Source of the DNA: Corynebacterium freneyi
Lineage (GTDB): Bacteria; Actinomycetota; Actinomycetes; Mycobacteriales; Mycobacteriaceae
Direction of reading: 5' to 3'
Length of the DNA stretch: 64,000 bases
NCBI RefSeq assembly: GCF_030408835.1
Contig: NZ_CP047357.1
Location: 1,178,001 to 1,242,000 of the forward strand
A program made the position numbers and the translations under genes. This document shows positions 9,321 to 17,313 of this stretch, piece by piece; within the stretch, counting starts at the first letter, position 1, and each line of letters opens with the position of its first letter. A model generated the notes under the pieces. It had not been told where the DNA came from and searched no databases. It worked only from the letters and a program-made list of their open reading frames with translations.

Positions 9321-10960
9321 TGGACAACGATGACCGGAACGCGACGGAGACGGAGGCCGGCGGGTACCCCGACATGGTGGAATACCCGGCCGACGTCGCG
9401 CGCGCCTACCGGGAGGCGGGGTACTGGACCGGGGAGACGCTGCCGGGGTTCATCGGCCGCGTCTGCGCCGAGCACGGCGACGCCCCCTGCGTGACGGACG
9501 AATCCGGCACGCTCACCTACCGGCAGTTGATCGAATCGGCGGATCGCGCCGCGCAATGGCTTCGCGAGAGCGGCATCGCCCCGGGGGACCGGGTGCTGAT
9601 CTACATGCCGAACACAGTCGCCTTCGTCGAGGTCTTTTGCGCCATCCTGCGGGTCGGCGCGGTACCGGTGCTGGCGCTGGCCGCCCACGGGCGCGCCGAA
9701 CTCGTCCACGTCGCACGGCACTCCGGCGCGCGGCTGCTGGTCACGGAGGAGCGGAAGGGCATGACCGACCCCCTGGCCATCGCCGAGACGGTGGCCGGGG
9801 AAGTCGGCGATCTCCGCGTCGCGGCCGTCGGCGCGCCCGGGGCGAGGGCGTGGCGGGCATGCGGGGACGAGGGCGAGGCGCCTCATGAGGCGCCGCCGTC
9901 CTCGATGGCGCTGATGCTGCTGTCCGGCGGCACCACCGGGGCGCCGAAGCTGATCCCGCGCACGCACGACGACTACCTGTACTCCGTGCGGGAGAGCGTC
10001 GACGTGTGCCGGCTGCGCAAGGGCGACGTCATGATGATCGCGTTGCCGTGCACCCACAACTTCACGCTCAGCGCCCCCGGGATCCTCGGCGCGATGCAGG
10101 TGGGCGCGGAAATCGTGATGGCCCCGGACCCGTCGCCCGCGACGTGCCTGGAGCTCGTCGGCCGCCACCGAATCACCCACGTGGCGCTGGTTCCGCCGCT
10201 GTTGCTGGCATGGCTCAATTCGCTGGACCTGGCGGGCTCGGACCTGTCCTCGCTGCGGACGGTGTGGGTCGGGGGCGCGAAGCTGTCCGAGGCGGCGGCG
10301 CGCCGGGTGACGCCCGAGCTGGGCTGCCGGCTGCAGCAGGTCTTCGGCATGGCCGAGGGGCTGTTGAATTACACCCGCCTCGACGACCCCGACGAGGTCG
10401 TGGAAAAAACCCAGGGGCGGCCGGTTTCGCCGGCCGACGAAGTGCTCGTCGTGGACGACGGTGGAGAGCCGGTGCCCGCGGGAACGGAAGGCCATCTGCT
10501 GACGCGTGGCCCGTACACCATCCGCGGCTACTACCGGGCCCCCGACCACAACCGCCGCAGCTTCACGGACGACGGCTTCTACCGCACCGGGGACCTGGTG
10601 CGGGTGGACGAGCGGGGCAACATCACCGTCACCGGCCGCTCGAAGGACATCATCAATCGGGGAGGGGAGAAGATCGCCCCCGAGCTGGTCGAAAACGGCC
10701 TGCTCACGCACCCGGGGGTCCACGACGCCTCGGTGGTCGGCATCCCGGACGAGGTGCTGGGCGAGAAGATCCGGGCGCTGGTCATCCCCCGGTCGCGGGA
10801 GGAGGGGCAGTGCCCCACCCCGGCGCAACTGCGAATGCATCTGCGGCGCCACGGGCTGGCCTCGTTCTCGATTCCCGATGTGATCGACCTCGTCGACGAA
10901 TTCCCGTTTACCGCGGTGGGAAAGGTGGACAAGGGCAATCAGCGGACCGGCGGCCGGTGA
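9320..10960 (+). CDS. Aryl-acid (salicylate or 2,3-dihydroxybenzoate) AMP ligase, MbtA/EntE-like
   Basis: Stand-alone adenylation enzyme of 546 residues that activates the aryl cap of a catechol or phenol siderophore and loads it on an aryl carrier domain. Seen: P-loop LLSGGTTGAPKLIP near residue 200, HNFTLSAPG in the aryl-acid pocket, FGMAEGLLNYTR, YRTGDLVR and GRSKDIINRGGEKI. At the pocket position where dihydroxybenzoate enzymes usually carry Val (EGLV), this one has Leu (EGLL), which is the salicylate-type residue; the other discriminating position (Ser versus Cys) is Ala here, so substrate stays open. The start overlaps the PKS stop by one base. The stop lies inside a perfect palindrome shared with the convergent gene. 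Confidence 0.9.
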   Translation: MDNDDRNATETEAGGYPDMVEYPADVARAYREAGYWTGETLPGFIGRVCAEHGDAPCVTDESGTLTYRQLIESADRAAQWLRESGIAPGDRVLIYMPNTVAFVEVFCAILRVGAVPVLALAAHGRAELVHVARHSGARLLVTEERKGMTDPLAIAETVAGEVGDLRVAAVGAPGARAWRACGDEGEAPHEAPPSSMALMLLSGGTTGAPKLIPRTHDDYLYSVRESVDVCRLRKGDVMMIALPCTHNFTLSAPGILGAMQVGAEIVMAPDPSPATCLELVGRHRITHVALVPPLLLAWLNSLDLAGSDLSSLRTVWVGGAKLSEAAARRVTPELGCRLQQVFGMAEGLLNYTRLDDPDEVVEKTQGRPVSPADEVLVVDDGGEPVPAGTEGHLLTRGPYTIRGYYRAPDHNRRSFTDDGFYRTGDLVRVDERGNITVTGRSKDIINRGGEKIAPELVENGLLTHPGVHDASVVGIPDEVLGEKIRALVIPRSREEGQCPTPAQLRMHLRRHGLASFSIPDVIDLVDEFPFTAVGKVDKGNQRTGGR

Positions 10961-10977
10961 CCCGGGCCCGGGTCACC
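10956..10977. terminator. Perfect palindrome between convergent siderophore operons
   Basis: A 22-bp perfect, very GC-rich palindrome contains both convergent stop codons: TGA of the AMP ligase (10958-10960) and TGA of the hydrolase (10975-10973). It could form a strong hairpin in either transcript and act as a bidirectional terminator, although there is no T-tract on either side. Confidence 0.45.
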
Positions 10978-11782
10978 CGCCGCCGAGGCGGAGGAAACCG
11001 AGCAGCAGGGCATTGAACGCCTCGGGCCGCTCCAAGTACCCCCAGTGCCCGGTCCGCGGAAGCTCGACGTACCCGCACCGCGGGATGGAGTCGGCGACTT
11101 CGCGGACCTGGGCGGGTGGAATCACGGCGTCATCGGCGTAGGCGAGGGCCAGGCAACGCGCCGTGATCCGCCCGTAGGCCTCCCTGCGGTCCCGGCCGTC
11201 ATCGACCATCGCCTGCAGGCGGGCGCCGTAGCCGGGCGCGGGGGCGTGGCGGACGATGTCCATCCAATCGCGGCACGCGACGTCGTCGAGAAGCGTCGAC
11301 GCCGACAGGTTGCGAGACACCTCCGCCGCGGCCGCGAACTCGGGGTGTTCCGCCCGCAGCGTGGCATCCGCGTCCGCGGAATTCCGGGACATGGCCAGTT
11401 GGGCCGGCGTCTGGCGGGCGTGGCCGGCGGCGAACACCGCCCCGCGCACCAGATCCGGGCGCGACAGGGCGAGTTCCTGGCAGATCCGCGCGCCCAACGA
11501 CGTGCCCACCACGAAGGCCGGCTGTCCGTGCTCGGACTCGATGATGCCGGCGAGATCCGCGACCATGTCGTCGAGGGTGAAGGGGATGGAGTGACCGGCG
11601 GAGACCCCGGAGCCGCGGTTGTCGAACACGGTGACGCGGTATCCCGCCCGCACCAGCGCCGGCACCTGGTGCAGCTCCCACACGCGCCCGCCGTGCCCGC
11701 GGCCCATGACCAGGACGACGGGCGGGCCGTCGCCGCGGGTGCGCACGCCGTGGCCGCCCTCCGGCGGCGCCGCGGCCGTCAT
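10973..11782 (-). CDS. Alpha/beta hydrolase in siderophore operon
   Basis: Predicted 269-residue alpha/beta-hydrolase. Seen: oxyanion strand PPVVLVMGRGHGG, nucleophile elbow GTSLGA, acid in YADDAVIPP and His in RTGHWGYLERP, so the Ser-Asp-His triad is complete. The ATG at 11782 overlaps the stop of the acyltransferase (ATGA), making it the last gene of the isochorismate synthase-acyltransferase-hydrolase operon. Possible roles are siderophore ester or amide processing, as suggested for the hydrolase MbtJ of mycobacteria, or an editing activity. Sequence alone does not define the substrate. Confidence 0.8.
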   Translation of the reverse strand: MTAAAPPEGGHGVRTRGDGPPVVLVMGRGHGGRVWELHQVPALVRAGYRVTVFDNRGSGVSAGHSIPFTLDDMVADLAGIIESEHGQPAFVVGTSLGARICQELALSRPDLVRGAVFAAGHARQTPAQLAMSRNSADADATLRAEHPEFAAAAEVSRNLSASTLLDDVACRDWMDIVRHAPAPGYGARLQAMVDDGRDRREAYGRITARCLALAYADDAVIPPAQVREVADSIPRCGYVELPRTGHWGYLERPEAFNALLLGFLRLGGG

Positions 11783-12387
11783 CGGCCGGTGCCCCGTTCG
11801 TAGGTGAACAGCCTGATCCTGCGGTCGGGCCGGGCGTCGAATTCCCCTTCGTCGCGCCACCCGGCGCCGCGCAGGATCTTGTGGACCACGGTGTTCCGGT
11901 AGTCGGGTTCCACCGCGAGCTTTTCGCACTCCGGGTCGCTGCGCAGCATCGCCGGGCCGAGTTCGGCCATGAACCGGCCGAAGATGCCCCGCCCGGTCAG
12001 CTCCGGGCGCCCGATCGCGATGTGGTAGCCGAGGTCATGGGGGGATGCCCCGTACAGGACGCCGATTTCGTCCCGCATGGGGCGGTAGACCTCGAGGTAC
12101 CCGACGTCGCGGTCCTCGTACCGGATGATCGCCGGCATCGAATAGGTGCCGTCGAGCCGCGCGCGTGCGTCCGCGCGCCACCGGTCGGGGCCCCAGTCCT
12201 GCTCCCAGGCGGCGACGAGGTGGGGAAGGGCCATCCACCCGGCGATCAGTTCGGGGTCCCCGGAGTCGGGGTCGACTGGCCGGAGCCCGAAGGGGGGCGG
12301 CATGTCGGGCAGCGGGGGGCGTTCGGCGAGCACGGCGTCGGCGGGGACTTCGCGGAGCCGGGGCAGGATTGCGGCGGGATCGTTCAC
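11779..12387 (-). CDS. Siderophore lysine N-acyltransferase, MbtK/IucB-like GNAT
   Basis: GNAT-fold protein of 202 residues of the IucB/RhbD/MbtK branch, which transfers an acyl group to the epsilon-amino group of (hydroxy)lysine to make the hydroxamate arm of siderophores. Seen: family N-terminal motif WMALPHLVAAWEQDW, central DLGYHIAIGRPELTGRGIFGRFM (acyl-CoA loop with conserved His), and C-terminal PDYRNTVVHKILRGAGW. The GTG at 12387 overlaps the isochorismate synthase stop (GTGA) and no in-frame ATG fits as well. With the NRPS/PKS genes nearby it points to an acylated hydroxylysine as in mycobactin. The needed N-hydroxylase is not in the window. Confidence 0.85.
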   Translation of the reverse strand: MNDPAAILPRLREVPADAVLAERPPLPDMPPPFGLRPVDPDSGDPELIAGWMALPHLVAAWEQDWGPDRWRADARARLDGTYSMPAIIRYEDRDVGYLEVYRPMRDEIGVLYGASPHDLGYHIAIGRPELTGRGIFGRFMAELGPAMLRSDPECEKLAVEPDYRNTVVHKILRGAGWRDEGEFDARPDRRIRLFTYERGTGR

Positions 12388-13499
12388 TGCGCGGCACCCG
12401 AGGTCGCGGGTTCGCCGGCTGCGGAGGCGGCCGCCCATTCCGGGCCGAGCCAGAACACGTCGGTGACCGGGCCGAACTTGGCGGTCGTTTCGGCGGTTTC
12501 GGCGGCGGGGACGGAATCGGCGACTATGCCGCCGCCGGCATGCGCGGTCACCCGCCGGCCGCGGAGCAGGGCACCGCGGATGGCGACCCTCCATTCGCCG
12601 TCCCCGTTGGCCCGGGACCATCCGACCGCCCCGGCGTAGAAGCCCCGGTCCGGCTCGTGCTTTCGCAGGTAGCGGAGCGCCTCGGCGGCGGGGTGCCCTC
12701 CGACGGCGGGCGTCGGGTGCAGCAGTTCCGCGAGCTCGAGGGAGGTGCACGAGGGGTCTCTGAGGATGCCGGAGATCGGGGTGCCGAGGTGCCAGGTGTG
12801 CTCGGTCTTCATCAGCGAAGGGCGGTCCGGCACATGGAGTTCCAGGCACAGCGGCGACAGCGCGCGCTTGATCGCGTCGGTCACGACCGCGTGCTCGGCG
12901 CGGTCCTTCTGCGAGAGCATCAGTTCCGTGGCGCGGGCGTGGTCCTTGACGGGGTCCGCGCACCGGGGCGCCGTTCCGGCGAGGGGATGCGACGAGATGA
13001 TGGACCCGCGCTTGCGGATGAGCAGTTCCGGGCTGGAACCGACCAAATGGGCCGCATCGGATTCGGGCCCGGAGGGCGTGAGCAGGGCGAGGTACGCGTT
13101 GCCGCCGCCCGCGGCGAACGCGTCCGCCAATGCGGCGGGATCGGGGCGGGATTCGAGGTCGAGCACGAGGGCGCGCGACAGCACGAGCTTTTCCGCGTAT
13201 CCGTCCCTGATCAGGTCCACGGCCTCGCGCACGCGCCGCGTGTGTTCGTTCCTGCCGGGGATTTCCCGCCATCCCGTCACCCGGGGCGGGACCCCCGGTC
13301 GGGGCGGTGGGGCGGCCCGGAATGTCTCGGGCGCGAAGAGTGCTGGTGCGTCGCCGTGATGGAACGGTAGCGCGCCGACGATCACCGGACCCCGGCGCCG
13401 GCGGAGGAGCCGGATCGCTTCATCGGTGCCGGACGGCACTTCGGCGATGCCTTCGCCGGCCACGCCGCGGCCCTGGGTTCGGAGGAGAAACGAGATCAT
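12384..13499 (-). CDS. Isochorismate synthase of the siderophore operon (EntC/DhbC type)
   Basis: Chorismate-utilising enzyme of 371 residues giving isochorismate, the precursor of salicylate or 2,3-dihydroxybenzoate. Seen: EKLVLSRALVLDL with the catalytic Lys region, GSSPELLI, HPLAGTAPR, LHPTPAVGGHP, GFYAGAVGW, and AGGGIVADS near the C-terminus. It is EntC-like in length; a bifunctional salicylate synthase such as MbtI is usually longer (about 450), so a separate pyruvate lyase or the EntB/EntA pair would be needed, none of which is seen here. It is first in its operon with ribosome site AAAGGAA, downstream of an iron box. A second paralogue lies at 20730-21872. Confidence 0.9.
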   Translation of the reverse strand: MISFLLRTQGRGVAGEGIAEVPSGTDEAIRLLRRRRGPVIVGALPFHHGDAPALFAPETFRAAPPPRPGVPPRVTGWREIPGRNEHTRRVREAVDLIRDGYAEKLVLSRALVLDLESRPDPAALADAFAAGGGNAYLALLTPSGPESDAAHLVGSSPELLIRKRGSIISSHPLAGTAPRCADPVKDHARATELMLSQKDRAEHAVVTDAIKRALSPLCLELHVPDRPSLMKTEHTWHLGTPISGILRDPSCTSLELAELLHPTPAVGGHPAAEALRYLRKHEPDRGFYAGAVGWSRANGDGEWRVAIRGALLRGRRVTAHAGGGIVADSVPAAETAETTAKFGPVTDVFWLGPEWAAASAAGEPATSGAAQ

Positions 13500-13549
13500 C
13501 GGATTCCTTTGGGATCGGTTGCCGGATGGGGAGCGGACGGATCCGCACG

Positions 13550-13568
13550 ACAGGTAAGGCTAGCCTTA
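13550..13568. promoter_or_regulatory. DtxR/IdeR-like iron box 1
   Basis: Bases 13555-13568 are a perfect 14-bp palindrome (TAAGGCTAGCCTTA). Aligned to the 19-bp DtxR/IdeR consensus the site matches 14 positions by eye. On the minus strand it overlaps the likely -10 region of the isochorismate synthase promoter, with TTGAAT about 17 bp upstream as a possible -35. Iron-loaded DtxR would repress from here. A second palindrome ACCATATGGT lies directly beside it (13570-13579). Confidence 0.7.
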
Positions 13569-13652
13569 GACCATATGGTTATTCAAGTATTCGCGGGCGG
13601 CCGGGCTTTTGCCCTTGGGGGTATGCGCGGGGGTGGCGTGGCGACGCTTCCC

Positions 13653-13671
13653 ATAGGTGCGCCTATCCTTA
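13653..13671. promoter_or_regulatory. DtxR/IdeR-like iron box 2
   Basis: The stretch ATAGGTGCGCCTATCCTTA matches 14 of 19 positions of the DtxR/IdeR consensus by eye, lies about 100 bp from box 1 and 65 bp before the SufC-like start. It would control the rightward promoter of the SufC/SufB-like pair; TATCCT inside it could be the -10 element. Confidence 0.6.
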
Positions 13672-13735
13672 GGTCAGTAGCCCACGCTAATTCGCCCGCC
13701 CCGGCATCCGGGGCACGGAAGCAAGGAGGACCGGC

Positions 13736-14476
13736 ATGACCGGCAATCCCATTCTCGAACTCGAAGGCGTCGCCATCGCCGCGGGCGACGACGTCATTTG
13801 CCGCGACATCGGCCTGACGGTCAACGAAGGGGAGAGGCACATCCTGATCGGCCCCAACGGCTCCGGGAAGTCGTCGCTCCTCTGCGGCCTCATGGGGGTG
13901 CGGCCGTTCCGCATCGTCGCCGGCACCGCGACGCTGCTGGGCCGCGACCTCGCCGACATGTCCATCGACGAACGTGCCCGCGCGGGCATCGGCATGGCCT
14001 TCCAGCGCCCGCCGAGCCTGACCGGCGTCACCGCCCGCCGGCTCGTCCAGACGCTCGACGAGCACGGCGCCGGGGCAGATGCCGAGGACCATCCCTTCAT
14101 CGCGGACCTGGGCGTGGACCACCTGCTGGACCGCGAAGTCAACCGCGGGTTCTCCGGCGGCGAAGTCAAGCGGTGGGAGGTCGCCAAGCTCGGGGTCCAG
14201 GGCCCGTCGCTGTGCCTCTTCGACGAACCGGAATCCGGGGTCGACCTGGAGCAGGTCGGCATCGTCGCCGAGGTCATCGATGACCTCCTGTCGAAGCCCG
14301 ACGCCGGGGGCCGGGACCGTGCGGCGATCATCATCACGCACACGGGCTTCATCCTCGACGGCGTCGAGGCGACTACCGCGCACCTGATGATCGACGGGCG
14401 GATCGTCGAGTCGGGCGACGCACACGAAATGTTCGAACGAATTCGCCGCGACGGCTACGCGCCGGCGCGCGCCTGA
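13736..14476 (+). CDS. SufC-like ATPase of a minimal SufBC (SmsC) pair
   Basis: Soluble ABC ATPase of 246 residues. Seen: Walker A GPNGSGKSS near residue 39, MAFQRPPSLTGV, signature FSGGEVKRWE, Walker B LCLFDEPESGVDLE and the His switch IIITHTGFILDGV. The wording FSGGEVKR, DEPxSGVDLE and ITHTGxILD is closer to archaeal-type SufC than to the usual bacterial FSGGEKKRNE/DExDSGLD. With its partner it would form an Fe-S assembly complex driven by ATP. A strong AAGGAGG site precedes the ATG. It is divergent from isochorismate synthase, with an iron box in front, which suggests induction under iron shortage. No sufS, sufU or sufR is next to it. Confidence 0.8.
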   Translation: MTGNPILELEGVAIAAGDDVICRDIGLTVNEGERHILIGPNGSGKSSLLCGLMGVRPFRIVAGTATLLGRDLADMSIDERARAGIGMAFQRPPSLTGVTARRLVQTLDEHGAGADAEDHPFIADLGVDHLLDREVNRGFSGGEVKRWEVAKLGVQGPSLCLFDEPESGVDLEQVGIVAEVIDDLLSKPDAGGRDRAAIIITHTGFILDGVEATTAHLMIDGRIVESGDAHEMFERIRRDGYAPARA

Positions 14477-14512
14477 TCCGGCACCGCCGGAGCAACGAAA
14501 GGAATCGCGATC

Positions 14513-15643
14513 ATGAGCACCGATCTCAGCGCCAACAGGGTGCCGCTCGGCGCCGCCACGGCCACCCCCGAACTGCTCTCGCCGGTCGGCTGGGCGCCGG
14601 AGGAGACCCGTTCCAGCACGAGCATCATCGTGGACCACGCCCACGGGACGCTCGACGTCAACGACGACGGCGTCGTCGTCATGCCCCTGTCCCGCGCCCT
14701 CGTGGAATACCCGTGGGTGCAGGACCTGATGTTCAGCCTGGTCTCCCCCGACGAGGACGAGGTGCTGCGGCGCGCGTTCGAGTCGACCCGGGAGCCGCTG
14801 GGCACGTTCACCTGGGTGCGCCCCGGCGCCACGGTGGACCTGCCGTCGCAGTCGTTCTGCGTGATGACGGTCCCGCAGGAGCGCCAGTTCATCCACGACG
14901 TCACCGTCATCGGGGAGGGGGCCGTCGTGGACATGGTGTCCGGCGCGGCCGTCGCCCCGGCGCTGACCCGCGGCCACCACGTGTCGCTGTCCGAGACGTT
15001 CATCGGCGACGGCGCGCAGGTCCGTTCCGTCGACGTCGACCGCTGGGGCTCGGACATGGACGTGACGTCCTATGCCCGCACCAAGATCGGCGAGAATGCG
15101 TCGGCCAGCAGCGTGTCCGTCGCGGTGTGGCCGCTGCGCCGCTGCCGCTCGGACTCCCGCACCGAGGTGGGCGCCGGTTCATCGTGCGTGAACCATTCGA
15201 TCATCCTGGCCACGGGCGGGTCGGAGCGCGTCCTCGACACGGCCATCACCCTCGCCGGCCCGGAGGCCCGAGCCGAGCAGGTGTCCCGCATGGTGTCCGA
15301 CGGCGGCACGATCCGCAACCACAACGTCCTCCAAGCGACCAGCGGCGACACCCGCGGGTTCCTCGAGTGCGACGGCCTGATGCTGCGGGCCGGCGGCCGG
15401 GTCGAGTCCATTCCGGTGCTCGACGCCGGGGTGGCGCGGGCGCAGCTGTCCCACGAGGCGTCGGTCGGCATGATCGACGACGAGAAGATGGATTACCTCA
15501 TGTCCACCGGCCTGACGGAGTCCGAGTCCCGCGACCTCATCGTCCAGGGGTTCCTGAACCTGGACGATGAACGGATCCCGTCGTCGATCCGCAAGACCGT
15601 CCAGGGGCTGGTCGAAGCCGCCCGCGGCGCCGAGAACATGTAG
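14513..15643 (+). CDS. SufB-like Fe-S scaffold protein (SmsB type)
   Basis: SufB/SufD-superfamily protein of 376 residues, shorter than canonical SufB (about 480). The beta-helix core and C-terminal motif HEASVGMIDDEKMDYLMSTGL are clear. By-eye comparison puts Cys286 (LECDGLML) at the place of the catalytic cysteine of E. coli SufB (QCDSxLI), and Glu315 of the HEA motif at the conserved glutamate, so it looks like a scaffold rather than a SufD-only copy. Ribosome site GAAAGGA precedes ATG 14513, 36 bp after SufC. The pair SufC-SufB alone is the minimal SMS-type system; its partner desulfurase is not encoded here. Confidence 0.8.
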   Translation: MSTDLSANRVPLGAATATPELLSPVGWAPEETRSSTSIIVDHAHGTLDVNDDGVVVMPLSRALVEYPWVQDLMFSLVSPDEDEVLRRAFESTREPLGTFTWVRPGATVDLPSQSFCVMTVPQERQFIHDVTVIGEGAVVDMVSGAAVAPALTRGHHVSLSETFIGDGAQVRSVDVDRWGSDMDVTSYARTKIGENASASSVSVAVWPLRRCRSDSRTEVGAGSSCVNHSIILATGGSERVLDTAITLAGPEARAEQVSRMVSDGGTIRNHNVLQATSGDTRGFLECDGLMLRAGGRVESIPVLDAGVARAQLSHEASVGMIDDEKMDYLMSTGLTESESRDLIVQGFLNLDDERIPSSIRKTVQGLVEAARGAENM

Positions 15644-15665
15644 GCGCGCGGCGGGCGCCGGCCCG

Positions 15666-16394
15666 CTAGTCCTCGAGCAGCGCGATGAGCTGCTCGCGGA
15701 CCACCCACCGGCGGCGCTGCGAACGTTCCGGGCCGGCGACGCCGTCGGAGACGCGGATGCAGGCGGCCTCGATGTCGACGGTGCCCAGCTGCTTGCCGTC
15801 GGTGGTGGTGATGAGGTGCCCGCCGTAGTACTCGTCGGGCTCGATGGCATCGGCGGGGTGGCCCTGGCGGTCGAGCTCGTCGATGATCAGGTCCAGCACC
15901 GACCGCTTCTGGCCGGCGCGCGGCAGCCCGGCGAGCAGGGCGTCGCGGGTGATCTCCAGGTGGCCCAGGTGCTGGGCGCACTCGTTGTAGACGTGCGCCA
16001 TCACGCCGCCGATGGTCGGTAGCCACCAGCGTTCCTTGTCGGTCGGGGGAGCGGCGGGCGCGGCCTGCGGGTCGGCGTCGCGGAGCTTTTCCAGGGCGGC
16101 GACGATGACCTCGCGCTGCGCGGCGTGACGCTCGAGCTCGTCGGCGACGGTGCCGGAGGCGGAGAACTCGTCGGTGCGGTCGCGGACGTCGGCGTTGCCC
16201 AGGCACACGTGGTCGAGCCAGTACCGCGAGGAGCCGCCGACGTGGCGCAGCAGCACCAGCGGGGAGTTCACGCCGGGGATGTCCGGGCGGGCGTTGGCCA
16301 GCTCGTCGTCCATGCCGCCGACGATCGCGGCGATCGCGTCAAATGCCGTGAGAATGTGGGATTCCAGGGGGCGGGCGGGGTTCTGCGTGTTCAT
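15666..16394 (-). CDS. DinB/DUF664 mycothiol-transferase-like protein with C-terminal extension
   Basis: Protein of 242 residues. The first about 170 residues have the DinB/DUF664 four-helix pattern, with the expected metal-binding His residues in LLRHVGGSSRYWLDH and MAHVYNECAQHLGHLEITRDAL; actinobacterial members use mycothiol as cofactor. The last about 65 residues (from YYGGHLITTTDGKQLG) form a small extra domain I do not recognise. Start ATG 16394 was preferred to the upstream ATG because the sequence before it lacks coding character. It converges on the SufB-like gene, 22 bp apart, over a GCGGGC/GCCCGC hairpin. Substrate unknown. Confidence 0.75.
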   Translation of the reverse strand: MNTQNPARPLESHILTAFDAIAAIVGGMDDELANARPDIPGVNSPLVLLRHVGGSSRYWLDHVCLGNADVRDRTDEFSASGTVADELERHAAQREVIVAALEKLRDADPQAAPAAPPTDKERWWLPTIGGVMAHVYNECAQHLGHLEITRDALLAGLPRAGQKRSVLDLIIDELDRQGHPADAIEPDEYYGGHLITTTDGKQLGTVDIEAACIRVSDGVAGPERSQRRRWVVREQLIALLED

Positions 16395-16451
16395 GCACCC
16401 ACCATAGCGGTGATGGATGTCACACTGCATGCTTCGCGACGCCTGCGGCGG

Positions 16452-17225
16452 TCACTGCCCGCCGGGGTTGATCAGGCCCGCGCGCATCATGGCGTCTTCG
16501 AAAGCCCCGTCGACGACGACGGAGGGTTTGCCGCCCGGGCCGTCGGGTCCGCGGACGTCCTGGATGAAAGGCCCGTCGCTGAAACCGCTGTCGACGGTGG
16601 CGGAGGACACCTCCGGGTCGTGGATGTAATACAGCCCGTCGAAACCCGTGTCGTCTCCGAAACGCTCGAGAAAATCGAAGAGCATGCCCACGCCCTGCAG
16701 CGACGCGTCGTCGACGAGCGGGACTCCGATGATCGAGCCGCGCCGCGGGGCGACGGCGAGCACCCCTTCGCCAAGTGCCGGGACGCCCACCCGCTCCGCG
16801 ATGCGCGACGGCAACGACGCCAACTGCGAGGACACGAAGAAATGATCGCCCTCCAACAGCCACAGCGGGCCACCGCCCTCCACCTCCACCGACGACAGAT
16901 CCGAGGGTTCGACCTCGGTGTTCTTCCGCGCCGCCGCGAAGAGCAGATCCAAATCCCGGCCGGCCAGCTGGGCATCGGTGAGCGTGGTGACGTGCGTCGG
17001 CAGATCCCGGCACATCACCTCCACGAACGGGCCGATGCGGCGCGAGTACGCGAACATCTCGTCATGGGCCTGCCCGGTCATCCGATCAAACAGACGGGAC
17101 CGCAGCGAAGGCATCAATTCCGCGTCACCGGAAGGGATGTCGTCGTTAAGCGAAAAAGCCTCGTCGGCCGCGGGGGCGGAATCGGGGGTATCCCGGGAAT
17201 CGGGCGTGCGGCGTCGGGAGAACAT
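16452..17225 (-). CDS. Conserved hypothetical protein
   Basis: Predicted 257-residue soluble protein I do not recognise. It starts with a basic, Pro/Asp-rich disordered stretch, then a mixed alpha/beta domain (LPTHVTTLTDAQLAGRDL, LWLLEGDHFFVSSQLASLP, GEGVLAVAPRRGSIIGVPL). No signal peptide, membrane segment or catalytic motif is obvious. The pattern of a short ruled domain with 'hardware' acidic loops recalls immunity-like or DUF1444-like proteins, but this is weak. It is divergent from the CBS/DUF294 gene, sharing an 88-bp promoter region with it. Confidence 0.65.
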   Translation of the reverse strand: MFSRRRTPDSRDTPDSAPAADEAFSLNDDIPSGDAELMPSLRSRLFDRMTGQAHDEMFAYSRRIGPFVEVMCRDLPTHVTTLTDAQLAGRDLDLLFAAARKNTEVEPSDLSSVEVEGGGPLWLLEGDHFFVSSQLASLPSRIAERVGVPALGEGVLAVAPRRGSIIGVPLVDDASLQGVGMLFDFLERFGDDTGFDGLYYIHDPEVSSATVDSGFSDGPFIQDVRGPDGPGGKPSVVVDGAFEDAMMRAGLINPGGQ

Positions 17226-17313
17226 GGGGCCAACCTAGCAGCGGCGTTCGATATTCTGGAGGAAACAAACGCCGTCGGGCGGCGAAGGCCCGACCGGAGC
17301 CCCGGGAGACCCC

